From NCBI GenBank assembly GCA_963924555.1, contig OZ004591.1, positions 6,076,001 through 6,140,000 on the forward strand: DNA of 64,000 nt. The letters are read 5' to 3'. This document shows, piece after piece, positions 46,111-56,570 of this stretch. The position numbers and the translations under genes are program-made. Under the pieces are notes generated by a model. That model was given only the letters and a program-made list of their open reading frames with translations. It searched no databases and had not been told where the DNA came from. Each line of letters begins with the position of its first letter. The first letter of the stretch is position 1. Source of the DNA: Crambe crambe. Lineage: Eukaryota > Porifera > Demospongiae > Poecilosclerida > Crambeidae.

Positions 46111-47110
46111 CAATGATAATGAATGATTAAGCTGGGACCTGATACCAGTACCCCTCCCTCCCAATTGTCGTTTACACCACCACCTAGGTCCTGAGTTCAG
46201 TGACAGCTGTTCTATATACATACGTAAGCCATGGAGATTTTTGGTGGTGCAAAGTATTAGTGTACATGCCCTAGATACTGAAGAAGCTAAGTAAAATTAA
46301 TGTCAAAAATGTTTATCACAGAGCTGATTTTTGACTATATTCTTTCAGGGGCCCCAGAAATATTGATCAGAGTGGTGCTTGAATAGGATTTTGACCAGGA
46401 ATTGACCCATTAGAGTGGTAGCTACCAAGAGTCAATACTGCACCTCCTTTCTAACACCCTTTGGAGAGAACCCTGCAGAAAAGGGAAATCAGGGGCTAAT
46501 CCAGGTAGGGCCTAAGGGATCTGGGGCAAAGCCACGAATATAAAAATGCATAGTTTATCATCACCAGCGGCAACATAATTCTACACCTACACACACATTA
46601 CTATGAAGAATGATGACATGCCAGGGGTGTAGTTATAGCTAGCTAGCTATATAGCCTTAAAAATTTGAGTGATCCGGTTGAAATGCCAACAAGTCTTAAG
46701 TCTAGCTATCAGTTAAAGCACCATGAGGTGATTTAAGCAGGCTTAGCATAGCCAGCCATGGATTTGGCCATATGTCCAGGTGTCCAGGATTTAGACTATT
46801 TTGTCCAGGATTTAGACTATTTTGTCCAGGGATTTTGCTCATTTATGGCTGAGTTACCAGTAACCAGGAAGGTATATAGCTAGCTGTTCTAAACATGTAT
46901 TCATGAAAAGTGAAAACGTATCAACTGTATTGGAGGCCACACCACTGCTGACGTTAGCTATAGTGAAATATTGTATCCTGTCTGTCATAGCTATAGCTGG
47001 TAAAATAGCCTGGCATTTCAATTATCAATCTCCAAACTTCAACAACCATGCTATGCTTTTCAGCATACAAATGGAACAGGACGAAAAAAGCTCCTCCTCT
47101 TTATTAGAGA

Positions 47111-47221
47111 TGGGGGGGGGGGGGGGTTAAGGAGGTGATTGGGGGGGGGGTGGGCGGCAGGCCGCCTCTTGGGCCGGATGTTGGGAAATCCCCAACATTC
47201 TCCCCCCTTTTAATCACCTCT
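47111..47221. repeat. Poly-G runs and GAGGTGATT/AATCACCTC inverted repeat
   Basis: G runs at 47111-47126 and 47141-47150. GGAGGTGATTGGGGGGG (47130) is partly complementary to CCCCCCTTTTAATCACCTC (47203-47221); an inner hairpin GTTGGGAAATCCCCAAC lies at 47179-47195. Confidence 0.65.
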
Positions 47222-47529
47222 TAGCAACATATGCCAGGTGTTAATTAGGGGCGGGGTTTCTGGTCCAACACCATGCCAAAAGCATACACAACAGGAGTAG
47301 CCTGATGTGGCCAAACACAGGGTAAGAAGGTAAGGAGGGTTAGGGTGAGGACCGCTGTCAAAATAAAAGCTTGTTTTGAGAGAGTGAGTGCATGGTAGCC
47401 CAGATGTTGAGCAGGGCAAGATATAGAGAGCTTGAGGGGAGGTGAGAGAGAAGAGTAGGGTAGAGGCCCACCAAGGGAGGCAGTGAAGGGCAGTGGCCCT
47501 CCCACTGGGGGAGGGCCACTTTGGGCCTC

Positions 47530-47805
47530 AGTGGGAGGAGCAATCCACAGAGGGGCTGTGAGAGTGTGGCAGGTGAGGAGTATGGAGTGGCTGCCAGAGG
47601 GGCAGCTGAAGTACTCCCTGAAGCCACAGTGGGTGGCAGTGGAGGCAGTCCACAGAGGGACCACAGTGGGAGGAGCAGTCCACAGAGAGGCTGTGAGAGT
47701 GTGGCAGGGGAGGAGTATGGAGGGGCTGCCAGAGGGGCAGCTGAAGTACTCACTGAGGCCACAGAGGGTGGCAGTGGAGGCAATCCACAGAGGGATCGCC
47801 AGGGC
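47530..47805. repeat. Tandem duplication of about 138 bp, GC-rich
   Basis: GTGGGAGGAGCARTCCACAG...GGCAGTGGAGGCARTCCACAG occurs at 47530-47665 and 47668-47803. A shorter inverted fragment (CTCTGTGGATTGCCTCCACTGCCACC) lies at 47905-47930. Long open frames exist in four frames at once because of the biased composition; none shows a domain. Confidence 0.85.
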
Positions 47806-48089
47806 GGTGCCCAGCAGCCCCTTTGCTGCCACCCCGCAAGCTGCCTCCGCAGCCACCCTGGTAGCCCCTCTGTGGGCTGCCTCCACCACTGCCCTGGCGA
47901 CTCCTCTGTGGATTGCCTCCACTGCCACCCTCTGTGGCCTCAGTGAGTACTTCACTGAGTACTTGTGGAATAGACTTATCACCTTACATGTTTTTCCTTT
48001 TTCTTTACATGTCCACACCATTAAATTTTTTATCATTGGGGGGGTTACTTGACTGAAAAATAAAGTTTATACGTCAATGGCTAGCTAGG

Positions 48090-48780
48090 GGGCCGGGGCT
48101 ATGACATGCAAATTATGCCGGCATAGTTTTGGGCATAGTGGGTTGAACCTTAATGCCAGCACAATGCTGGCATAATAGGAGTTTTTACTTCCACTCCAGG
48201 GGTTGGCAGATATGGAGGTATTGATGTCGACTCTTGAGTTCCTTTGTCTGCTGAATTAGAGTAGCCACCTATGTAATTGGTGGTGGTAACAAAAAAAAAT
48301 TTATTCAGAGCTGGAGCCACCTCATTTATGGTGGTACAGCCATAGCTACCATCTGGAGGGTCTGGGGAATTCCCTCCAGTAAGTTCAATATTATTGATTC
48401 AATTTCAATCTGATATGATCCAGGCAATGCTATGTACTAACTTATAAGTCATTGTTATTATTATTCGAATTGCATACACACACATACACACACACACACT
48501 GAATGGTGGTACGACCATGGTGGTACCAGCCATAGCAGTGCCTCCAGCCGTGTTATTACAACTGTCTTCTGCTGCTGTTTTCTTTAATAAATGTTCCAGC
48601 AAACTAATTTGCTGCTGATAAAAATGATGGATGACTGCAATTATGCCATCACTTATTAATTTTCTTACCAATTTTTAAAGCATAATAGGCATGTTTGTTG
48701 AGCATAATAGGGAAGAGGTTCTGGCATTAGAGCATAGCATAATAGGGAAGAAAAAAAACATATCTCTAGCCGGCCGGGGC
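48090..48780. repeat. ATTATGCCGGCA-motif element remnant
   Basis: Motifs ATTATGCCGGCATAG (48112) and TGCTGGCATAATAGG (48165), then GCATAATAGGGAAG twice (48703, 48738), the same vocabulary as the MITE at 8492-8892. Ends GGGGCCGGGGC and GGCCGGGGCCAGG are GC-rich, but clear TIRs could not be set. Confidence 0.5.
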
Positions 48781-48916
48781 CAGGTTAATAATACGCATGC
48801 ACATACGTTTATTTGACCTTTGACCCCATAAATGAAACATGCCCATGGCAGCTAGAGCTTAGCACAGAAAGCTTTGCTCGCTTGCCCAACAATGCATGAG
48901 CATTCACTAGTTATCA

Positions 48917-49681
48917 TTAGAACAATGGATATAAGAAATTGCCTACAGTGACAGCATTAATCATTGGAGCCAAAAAGTCAGCACTGCCAGTTGGGAAAAG
49001 GGTTGTGTAGCCTTCAGTAGTGAATTCACTGATCATTGGTGTCCCAGTAGTTGGCCATGGTGTAGGCTGAGGTGATTGATTGCTCTGATGTTCATGTACG
49101 AATTGCCTGACAGACTCCATCTCTGTCATCCTTCGTGGAGCAGTGGGAATGAATAATCTTGGCATCATAGGGATCCACTTCTTGTTGCAATTCTGTTCTT
49201 CATGAGAGTTGTTTAGGGTCACAGTACAAAGTCCTGCCATCTTCAGGTAATTGAGCGACGATGTCAGCATCAATGCTGATGTTGCATTGTTGTCCACCAA
49301 CCACTGAAGTGCACCGAGCACCACTGACCTTCTCACTCTGAAGTCACAATGGGATTGATTTGATCCTTCCTTTCTGACAATCATTACATGGGATTTCGTG
49401 GTAGGCTGTCAGCAAATGATGAGACGTCCTGAGGTAAGTTGACAACATGGCCACTGTATCCATACTGTAGGTAATAAAGAGTCATGATGGACAACACTGC
49501 AGATACCAGCATTTCCTCTACCTGGGTAAGACCCTATAAAAATGAACATAATATTAATGCTCTGAAACTTTGATGAGATAATCCTCACCTGTAGTTGAGA
49601 TGGAACTGTGCCAGGATCCATGTTATTGGCAGAGGAATAGAGCTTAGGGATGTGCTTGTAGTTTTCACGTGCGACGATAAA
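48917..49681 (-). pseudogene. Helitron/Pif1-associated N-terminal region, fragment
   Basis: Minus-strand exon 49681-49589 (NYKHIPKLYSSANNMDPGTV), a 55-bp intron 49588-49534 (GTGAGG...TTATAG), then [33 protein letters not shown] and, after a one-base frameshift near 49391, MIVRKEGSNQ and VRRSVVLGALQWLVDNN. Order and motifs match the conserved segment (DUF6570-like) found before the Rep/helicase part of Helitron-type and Pif1-helicase proteins. No Rep or helicase motifs follow, so it is a truncated remnant, cut at 49681 by the element beginning at 49691. Confidence 0.65.
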
Positions 49682-49689
49682 TATATATT

Positions 49690-49726
49690 ATCAGAGAGTG
49701 CGCTAGCACTCTCTAAGTAGGGATGG
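49690..49726. repeat. Palindromic element end (copy B)
   Basis: ATCAGAGAGTGCGCTAGCAC followed by TCTCTAAGTAGGGATGG: a 22-bp palindrome (AGAGAGTGC GCTA GCACTCTCT) and then TAGGGATGG, directly abutting the Helitron-like remnant. Confidence 0.85.
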
Positions 49727-50129
49727 CAGGTCAAAGGTCATAGGACTGTATAAACTAAAACTCTTCTTTCTCTTCTACCCTTGCTTTACAGGTTCTCAAA
49801 AGGCTACAGTGAGATACTACTTCTACAAAGAAGAGAGGAGAGTGTTCAAAATCAAAAATTCATTCGCTAACATAAAAAAAACAACGAGTTCTAAAATTGA
49901 CTTTTGTTCATTTTCTTTATTAATAATAATAAATATAAGATCAACGCCCCGACTTACTGGCTATAGTCATCAAAATTCTGCTTTGGCCATCTGTTAGAGC
50001 GGCACCTAGAGGCTGATCTTTTGCTATTAGTTTTGACTAAGGCTCTACTTCACTATTCGATAGCACTCGGCACTTAGTCTCTGTCCCAGCCCCCTAGCTC
50101 ACAGCACTGGATGTATTGCATCACCAGCA

Positions 50130-50834
50130 CGCGAGGGTTAGTCTGGTGAACCATCCCCGGCCACTTCCGCAGCACTGGATGTATTGCATCACCAGCACGC
50201 GGAAGGGGGGGTCTGGCACAACGCGTATACTAAACTCGTTCCGCTGCAGCCTAGGCTGCAGTAGCATTGTGGTCTGTTGTGGTTTGGTCAGCTCCAACCT
50301 CTAATTAGGTGTTATGTAAACTGTGTCTTTCATAAATAGCATACCTGCATATTCTTCCATGTGATTTAGCTATCCTGTATAGTTCTTCTTCACTTTTATT
50401 TGATACCTGCTCTTCCAAGCAGTAAGTACTCACTTGGAAGAGTCACTCTCTCCAAGTAACCTCCTTCTTTCTGTATACTTTTAATAGCATTAAGGTAAAG
50501 CAGGGTGACTTGGGACACGGGGTAACTTGGGACACTGAAGTTATATTTCAATCTTGCTTAAGAGTTTCAAGATCTTATTTTGCACACATAAAGTTTAAAA
50601 CATTAAATTTTATGCTTTGTCTCTCTTTGAAGCCAGTCTAGAGTGTTTTGGTTATTCTGTTGGTAATAAGCAGCCCTAAACACTCCACTGATTTTACAAG
50701 ACTGCAAGAAAAAACCCTAATAAACTAACTTCAAACTTAACTGATTTATCAATATCAATAAATAAATAAATAAATAAATAAATAAATGCTTCTGCTGTGC
50801 TGGGGACTTATTAACTTTAACCATCCTATTCTCA

Positions 50835-50875
<41 letters not shown>

Positions 50876-51535
50876 TTTTTGTTGTTTTTTGGTTGACATT
50901 TTATTTTTGATTCTCCATGTTTCCGGATCCCCATCTCATTTGATTTCTATTCAGGTTTATTTATTTACTTTGTGTCTACTCCCATTTTGACTCTTTTTTT
51001 CATCATTAAAAAAAAAAAATTATTCCAAAAAAATTTATCAATATTATAGATAATGCATAATGATATCTGTTTTTAAAAAGTGATCAGTCAGCATAACATG
51101 CATAGCACGCTGTTTAAGCTTTGTCAAAATTGCATGGACATGCAGATTTCTGCATACTACACATGGGCGAATTGTAGCCAATTAATTAATAAGCAATACC
51201 CATCATCTTTAGCTCAGCCTAGGACTAGAAAGGTTGCTCTATCTCTTGCAACTTAAAGCTTGTTCATAGCTAAAGCGGTTGCAGAGATATCATTTGTAGT
51301 AAGAGTGTCCCCATCTCTCCATATTATGTGTAGCATGCAGTTTACATAACACCTAATTAGAGGTTGGAGCTGACCAAACCACAACAGACCACAATGCTAC
51401 TGCAGCCTAGGCTGCAGCAGAACGAGTTTAGTATACGCGTTGTGCCAGACCCCCCCCCCCTTCCGCGTGCTGGTGATGCAATACATCCAGTGCTGCGGAA
51501 GTGGCCGGGGATGGTTCACCAGACTACGCGAGGGT
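50130..51535. mobile_element. TAGTCT-type element (inner) nested in the outer one, 9-bp TSD
   Basis: Element 50139-51526 starts TAGTCTGGTGAACCATCCCC and ends with its complement; TIRs are about 185 bp, reaching GTTATGTAAACTG (50320) and CAGTTTACATAAC (51344). The flanks are CGCGAGGGT (50130-50138, 51527-51535), a perfect 9-bp duplication. The unique core (about 50321-51343) contains AAAT and ATT microsatellites and no gene. The TIR shares a 37-bp module (CAGCACTGGATGTATTGCAT...) with the outer element, so they are related. Confidence 0.9.
50757..50873. repeat. AAAT and ATT microsatellites
   Basis: (AAAT)n at about 50757-50787 and (ATT)n at about 50837-50871, inside the inner TAGTCT element. 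Confidence 0.9.
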
Positions 51536-51656
51536 CTGGTGGTCGGGCTGCAGCGATCACGGAACTGAGGAATGTTTGGGATTTTACTTAAATTCAATAA
51601 TTATGCGCATGCGTGTTCATTTTGCCGCGGGGAAAAAGTTATTGCATGCAGCAGCA

Positions 51657-52073
51657 ATGAGGCAGCTTTCTTGCAGGGTCTGTGGGAAAGAGCTCACTAA
51701 TCACAGAGAGCGCAGGGTTCTCCACTGTAGTGCTAACAAGGAAGTGCTACCTGTTCTAGAGAAGTATATCTCCCAGGGAAGGATAAACCCAGCAATGATC
51801 TCTCCAATAGCTAATGGTGGACCCTGGATCTGCAAACATCCATGCTATAAAGAGTTAAAGCGAGTTCAAGAGATTCAAAATGAACTGCAGACACTGGACA
51901 TCAAATTGAGGGGCAAGATTGGTTCAACATATGGTGTTGAGAGTATTCCCATTACATTCAGAGTTGAACAGACATACTTTATTGCTTCATCCACAGCAGC
52001 TTGCTTATCATCTGGCCTCTTCTCCATTATTATCAAGTTTCATCTACCACACCCCTTTTCGCGCGAAAGTTAA
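51657..52073 (+). CDS. Cys-rich zinc-binding protein fragment carried by the outer TAGTCT element
   Basis: Start chosen at ATG 51657 (MRQLSCRVCGKELTNHRERR). The paired-Cys layout CRVC, LHCSA and WICKHPCYKELKRVQ, followed by a helical EIQNELQTLDIKLRGK segment, resembles zinc-binding N-termini seen in transposase-associated and some host proteins. The last 45 residues look non-coding and may follow an exon border near 51930. It may be a captured host or transposase exon (a Pack-MULE-like situation). No catalytic domain. Confidence 0.5.
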   Translation: MRQLSCRVCGKELTNHRERRVLHCSANKEVLPVLEKYISQGRINPAMISPIANGGPWICKHPCYKELKRVQEIQNELQTLDIKLRGKIGSTYGVESIPITFRVEQTYFIASSTAACLSSGLFSIIIKFHLPHPFSRES

Positions 52074-52656
52074 TGTGTGGTAAAATGGAAATCTAATCAT
52101 TGGGTGCGCCTGAATTCCGGCGCAGTTCCGTGACCGCTGCAGCCCGACCACCAGACCCCTTCCTCGCGTGCTGGTGATGCAATACATCCAGTGCTGTGAG
52201 CTAGGGGGCTGGGACAGAGACTACTCGGCACTAGCTAATCTTTCTACGCCATTTTGAAGCGCACGTCGGTAGGGGCGGGGCCTATGGGCGGAGCCACGAA
52301 AACTTCAGTAGCTCTGCTAGCTAGGCTTAGGTCTTCAGTTTAATCGTTTAGCTAGCTATTTATTCTTATCTGATGATGTTCCAGTCACTCCTTATTGAAT
52401 TATAGTACAGATGCTCATCCTATAGTAGTATTATAGCCAGTACTTGGCTGTAGTGTAGTCACCATGCTCAGTTACATTGCTATTGCTGATATTAAATAGC
52501 TAATAGACAAAACTGAATAGCTAAACAAATTCTTTAACCAGTGAAGAAAAAGATAAGGTTTATGTAGAGCTGGCTTTGTACTGTACTGTAGCTTCATCAC
52601 TGCATACTCTCAGTTGAAGTGACGGTCTATGCAAAGCACTAAGAAAAAGGATGGAA

Positions 52657-52924
52657 ACAAGTGAGCACAAAAAATTTCTTCTAAATAAAAAGGTTAAGTA
52701 GGGATAGCCTAAAATCTAGCTGGGCTATATAATGTACTGCAGCCTAGCTCGTATGAAAACAATCCCTACTTTTACAACTGCCGTAGCTAGTTATAGGTAG
52801 TGGATATAAATGTAGGGATTGTTTTCATACGAGCTAGGCTGCAGTACATTATATAGCCCAGCTAGATTTTAGGCTATCCCTACTTAACCTTTTTATTTAG
52901 AAGAAATTTTTTGTGCTCACTTGT
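52657..52924. repeat. Fold-back hairpin 1: 113-bp arms, perfect
   Basis: Arms 52657-52769 and 52812-52924 are exact complements by eye; the loop is 42 nt. The base of the stem is ACAAGTGAGC...AAATAAAAAGGTTAAGTAGGGAT and the tip is CAATCCCTAC/GTAGGGATTG. An imperfect solo right arm lies at 54838-54938. Confidence 0.95.
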
Positions 52925-53753
52925 AATAGTTCATTTGTATAGTAAACTACATAGACGATTACAGTTATTTTAATTGGCTAAATTCCACACTTTAGCGGTA
53001 TAGAAAACTAGAAGAAAATTTGTCGGGGGAATGGTAGTCTTCATAACTTAGGTTTGTGCTTATTATCTAGTTTTGTGAGTAGAGTCATCCTTCTTTTATA
53101 GAATGAGTGGCATTAGATGCATGTTACTGCATTAATGGTGAAAATATAAACCAATTACTTAGAGCACTCATGCATGGGAGGAAGGAAGCATCGGCTATGT
53201 ACAAGAAAGTAATGGTCATGTGACCTCCACTGCTGCACTCCATTCCAGATATCCTGGTCACTCCACAGTTCATGCCAGTATTAAATGATCAATAGTGTCA
53301 ATATCATTAATTTTATAGATTGCAACATGACCCTAAAAATTGTTCCGGCATTGCAGCTCCTGTGTCTCTCTAGTAACTGTGCCGGATTGATTCCAGCAAA
53401 ATTGTGTTGGTAACTCTGATGACTGCATCTTGGCATTGAAGTTCATTGACAATTTTGATGGTATAATATTATATTATTAGCAACTCTGCATCAATTTTTG
53501 TGATCACTTACTTGTGCATGCAAAATTAATCTATCTGAGCCAGAAAGTAATTATTATAATTAGTGTAGTATAATTATTGTGTAGTAGCCTCCTCGACTGA
53601 TGAATAAGGAGAGGAAGAAGAGTCCATCACATCACTAGTAGCATGCACTGTATGTATTGCACATTATCACTGTATGTTCTGTAATAATTATTAGATTTAA
53701 GCGCGCGCGCGTTGACTTAAGGAATTGGTTCCGTTTCCAATCCCGGGGCGGTA

Positions 53754-53790
53754 ATCAGAGAGTGCGGTAGCACTCTCTATGTAGGGATGA
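53754..53790. repeat. Palindromic element end (copy C)
   Basis: ATCAGAGAGTGCGGTAGCAC, TCTCTATGTAGGGATGA. It precedes 220 bp of unique sequence and then hairpin 2, so 53754-54461 may be one unit. Confidence 0.85.
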
Positions 53791-54012
53791 CTCGGACGGC
53801 CGCGCGCGCCGCCTATAGACTAATACAAAAGTGAAATTCCAGTTTCCCCACTTAGACCTAACAAAAGCTACTGTGAATGATTATCCAGCCTACTAGAGCC
53901 TACTACAATGTGCAGACCAAGTTTCAGGACCAGGGAGCTTACCGTTTCAGAAATACGGCAAGCAGGTAAATCGCTATAATTATTCTTCTTCTTCTCTATT
54001 ATTATTATTATT

Positions 54013-54461
54013 ACAAGTGAATGCAAAAAATTTCTTCGAAATAAAAATGTGAAGTAGGGATGCTATTATAACTGCAGCTTCATTATGAAAACCAAGTACT
54101 GCAGCATCGAAGCAGTATGGCCCAAAAATCTAGCTGGAATATGTATTATAACTGCATGCAAGAGAGTGAACTTAGTGAAGTGACCCTTACCCATCATCAA
54201 GTACGAGATACTATTCCTACTTCACTCCCTTGGCCCTTGATCATGGGAGTGAAGTAGGAATAGTATCTCGTACTTGATGATGGGTAAGGGTCACTTCACT
54301 AAGTTCACTCTCTTGCATGCAGTTATAATACATATTCCAGCTAGATTTTTGGGCCATACTGCTTCGATGCTGCAGTACTTGGTTTTCATAATGAAGCTCC
54401 AGTTATAATAGCATCCCTACTTCACATTTTTATTTCGAAGAAATTTTTTGCATTCACTTGT
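54013..54461. repeat. Fold-back hairpin 2: 217-bp arms, one mismatch
   Basis: Arms 54013-54229 and 54245-54461; loop of 15 nt. One mismatch was seen (CTGCAG versus CTGGAG about 65 bp in). The stem base reads ACAAGTGAATGC...AAATAAAAATGTGAAGTAGGGAT, as in hairpin 1; the arm body is unrelated to hairpin 1. Confidence 0.95.
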
Positions 54462-54837
54462 TTGCATTCTTTTTCTTTGTGATTATGAAAATTGATAGAC
54501 ACTAAAGGCTTCCTTGATTGAACTAATGATCAGTATTTCATTCTGTTCAGGGAGGAGAGTTTGAAGGATGATCATCTGCAGTGTAATGGAGTACTGAAAG
54601 GAGTGAACATTTTAAAAAGTGAACAGCATTAGCTAATTGTTACATATGTGATCACTGAAATAATTATTGAGATGGTACGTATGTCTTGCTTGAGGGAGGA
54701 GTATGGGGAGTTTATGCATTTGGTGTAGTGATCATAATAGTGGATGCCATCAAATGGCCACATCCTGTGCAGGTGTTATATGAGGAGAACTGCTATTAAT
54801 TGCCCCACCCCTTTTATGAGGTAATATCGCGAAGATT

Positions 54838-54938
54838 TTTTTCATATGAGGCTGCAGCACATTATAGATAGCCCAGCTAGATTTTAGGCTATCCCTACTT
54901 AACCTTTTTATTTGAAGAAATTTTTTACGCTCACTTGT
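54838..54938. repeat. Solo arm related to hairpin 1
   Basis: About 88% similar to 52827-52924 by eye; no matching partner arm is adjacent. It marks the inner edge of the inverted 0.9-kb copy. Confidence 0.8.
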
Positions 54939-55693
54939 TTTTATCTTTTTTTCTTAGTGCTTGAAGTTGAATGAGGGAGGCTACAGTACAGTACTATACA
55001 AAGCCAGCTCTACGTAAACCTCTTTTGTAGGTACATACAGTGTCTCTGGTTGAAGAATTTGTTTAGCTATTTAAGTTTTGTTGATATAAAACTTTACAGC
55101 AACAGCAATGTAAATGACATGTACATGGCATGGTGAAGTGAGCTGACTACACTACAGCCAAGTACTGGCTATAATGCTACTATAGGATGAGCATCTGTAC
55201 TGTAATTCAGCAAGGAGTGACTGGAACATCATCAGATAATGAATGAAGACCTTGGCTATAGCTAAACTTAAGCTTACGTGGCTCCGCCCATAAGCCCCGC
55301 CCCCTTCAAAATGGCGTAGAAAGATTAGCAGCTGTGTTCCGAGTGCTATCGAATAGTGAAGTAGAGCCTTAGTCAAAACTAATAGCAAAAGATCAGCCTC
55401 TAGGTGCCGCTCTAACAGATGGCCAAAGCAGAATTTTGATGACTATAGCCAGTAAGTCGGTACGTCGATCTTATTATTATTATTATCCTTATTATTATAA
55501 AGAAAAAGAACGAAAAGTCAATTTTAGAACTCGTTTTTTTCTTATGTTGGCGAATGAATTTTTGGCTTTTGAACATTCTCCTCTCTTCTTTGTAGATATA
55601 ATAATTCACTGTAGCCTTCTGAGAACCTGTAGAGTAAGGGTAGAAGAGAAAGAAGAGTTTTTAGTTTATACTGTCCTATGGACTTTGACCTGC

Positions 55694-55747
55694 CATCCCT
55701 AGTTAGAGAGCCATCCCTAGTTAGAGAGTGCTACCGCACTCTCTGAT
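55694..55747. repeat. Palindromic element end (copy D) with 17-18-bp tandem duplication
   Basis: CCATCCCTAGTTAGAGAG is present twice in a row (about 55693-55710 and 55711-55728); the second copy continues into the palindrome AGAGAGTGC TACC GCACTCTCT and ends CTCTCTGAT. Confidence 0.88.
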
Positions 55748-56267
55748 TATTCTTCTTCTTATTATTATTCTTCTTAGACAACCATATCTCTCGAACCACT
55801 CAAGCTACAGCTATGATTTCTGGACAAATCCACTCCAAATTCTACGAACTACGATCTTTTCTACTCGTTGATCCTCGAAAGAGTCGATGAAAAAGGAGAC
55901 ACTAAGGAGCACAGCACTCGACTAATTCAATTAGGAAGCCATCTTTTCTATAATACGCATGCGCATGTATTTGAATATCCAATTATTCGAAATCATAATA
56001 TTACTCAGCTGTCTCTAGATGGCTAGCTAGCTCTAGCTGATGATAGACTACTGTATCGATTCGGGGATTTAGATTCACCACGGTAGACTCTATTTCAGCA
56101 TCTTCGACCTCCAAGTATGGCTCAACAACACAACACCTTGACTCGATAAATGATTGGGCTGGTATGCTATTGGAGAACTTCTTTCATCTGTCCCTGCATA
56201 CACATAGAAGAATGAACTCTAATCATAGCTAAAACCATAAAAGAGAGGAAAAAAGACCAGGAACAAG

Positions 56268-56570
56268 TAAGGGAAAAAGCATTTCGTGAAATGAAAAAAA
56301 GATGTAGGGATGACCACTGCTCAAAAAAGTAAGGAAACAAGAAGGATGGAAATGGGATCAATCTTTGTTCTGTATATCCAGCCAACAATCCCTACATATA
56401 CGTCAGGTAACTTCAGATTATAGTGTAGTAATGTGTGTATATGTAGGGATTGTTGGCTGGATATACAGAACAAAGATTGATCCCATTTCCATCCTTCTTG
56501 TTTCCTTACTTTTTTGAGCAGTGGTCATCCCTACATCTTTTTTTCATTTCACGAAATGCTTTTTCCCTTA
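56268..56570. repeat. Fold-back hairpin 3: 134-bp arms, apparently perfect
   Basis: Arms 56268-56401 and 56437-56570, loop of 35 nt. The left base begins ACAAGTAAGGGAAAAAGCAT then AAATGAAAAAAAGATGTAGGGAT, a variant of the hairpin 1/2 base; the tip is CAATCCCTAC/GTAGGGATTG as in hairpin 1. The arm body is unrelated to hairpins 1 and 2. Confidence 0.95.

Larger units (their letters stand above)
50066..52232. mobile_element. TAGTCT-type element (outer) with 9-bp TSD
   Basis: Element 50075-52223 starts TAGTCTCTGTCCCAGCCCCC and ends with its complement. Both flanks are CTCGGCACT (50066-50074, 52224-52232), a perfect 9-bp duplication. The TIR continues for about 110 bp (CGCGAGG..., GTCTGGTGGTCGGGCTGCAG) once the inner insertion at 50139-51526 is removed; net length is about 750 bp. 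9-bp TSDs and long TIRs are typical of MULE-type elements. The empty site is approximated by the inverted copy near 55335 (CTCGGAACACAGCTGC). Confidence 0.88.
49691..55747. mobile_element. Compound element with inverted ends of about 0.9 kb, starting TCAGAGAGTGC
   Basis: The right part 54838-55747 is the reverse complement of 49691-50074 joined to 52224-52769, with small differences; the left copy is split by the 2.1-kb element at 50075-52223. The outermost bases are TCAGAGAG and CTCTCTGA, flanked by TTA on both sides, a possible 3-bp target duplication. Inside lie two fold-back hairpins and another TCAGAGAGTGC end at 53754. It could be one long-TIR element or two copies of one family in opposite orientation. 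Confidence 0.6.

Noticed and set aside
47245-48052. Long overlapping open frames (up to 263 residues) on both strands
   Set aside because: They lie in GC-rich tandem and inverted repeats, are open in four frames simultaneously, and translate to repetitive Ala/Pro/Gly text without any domain.
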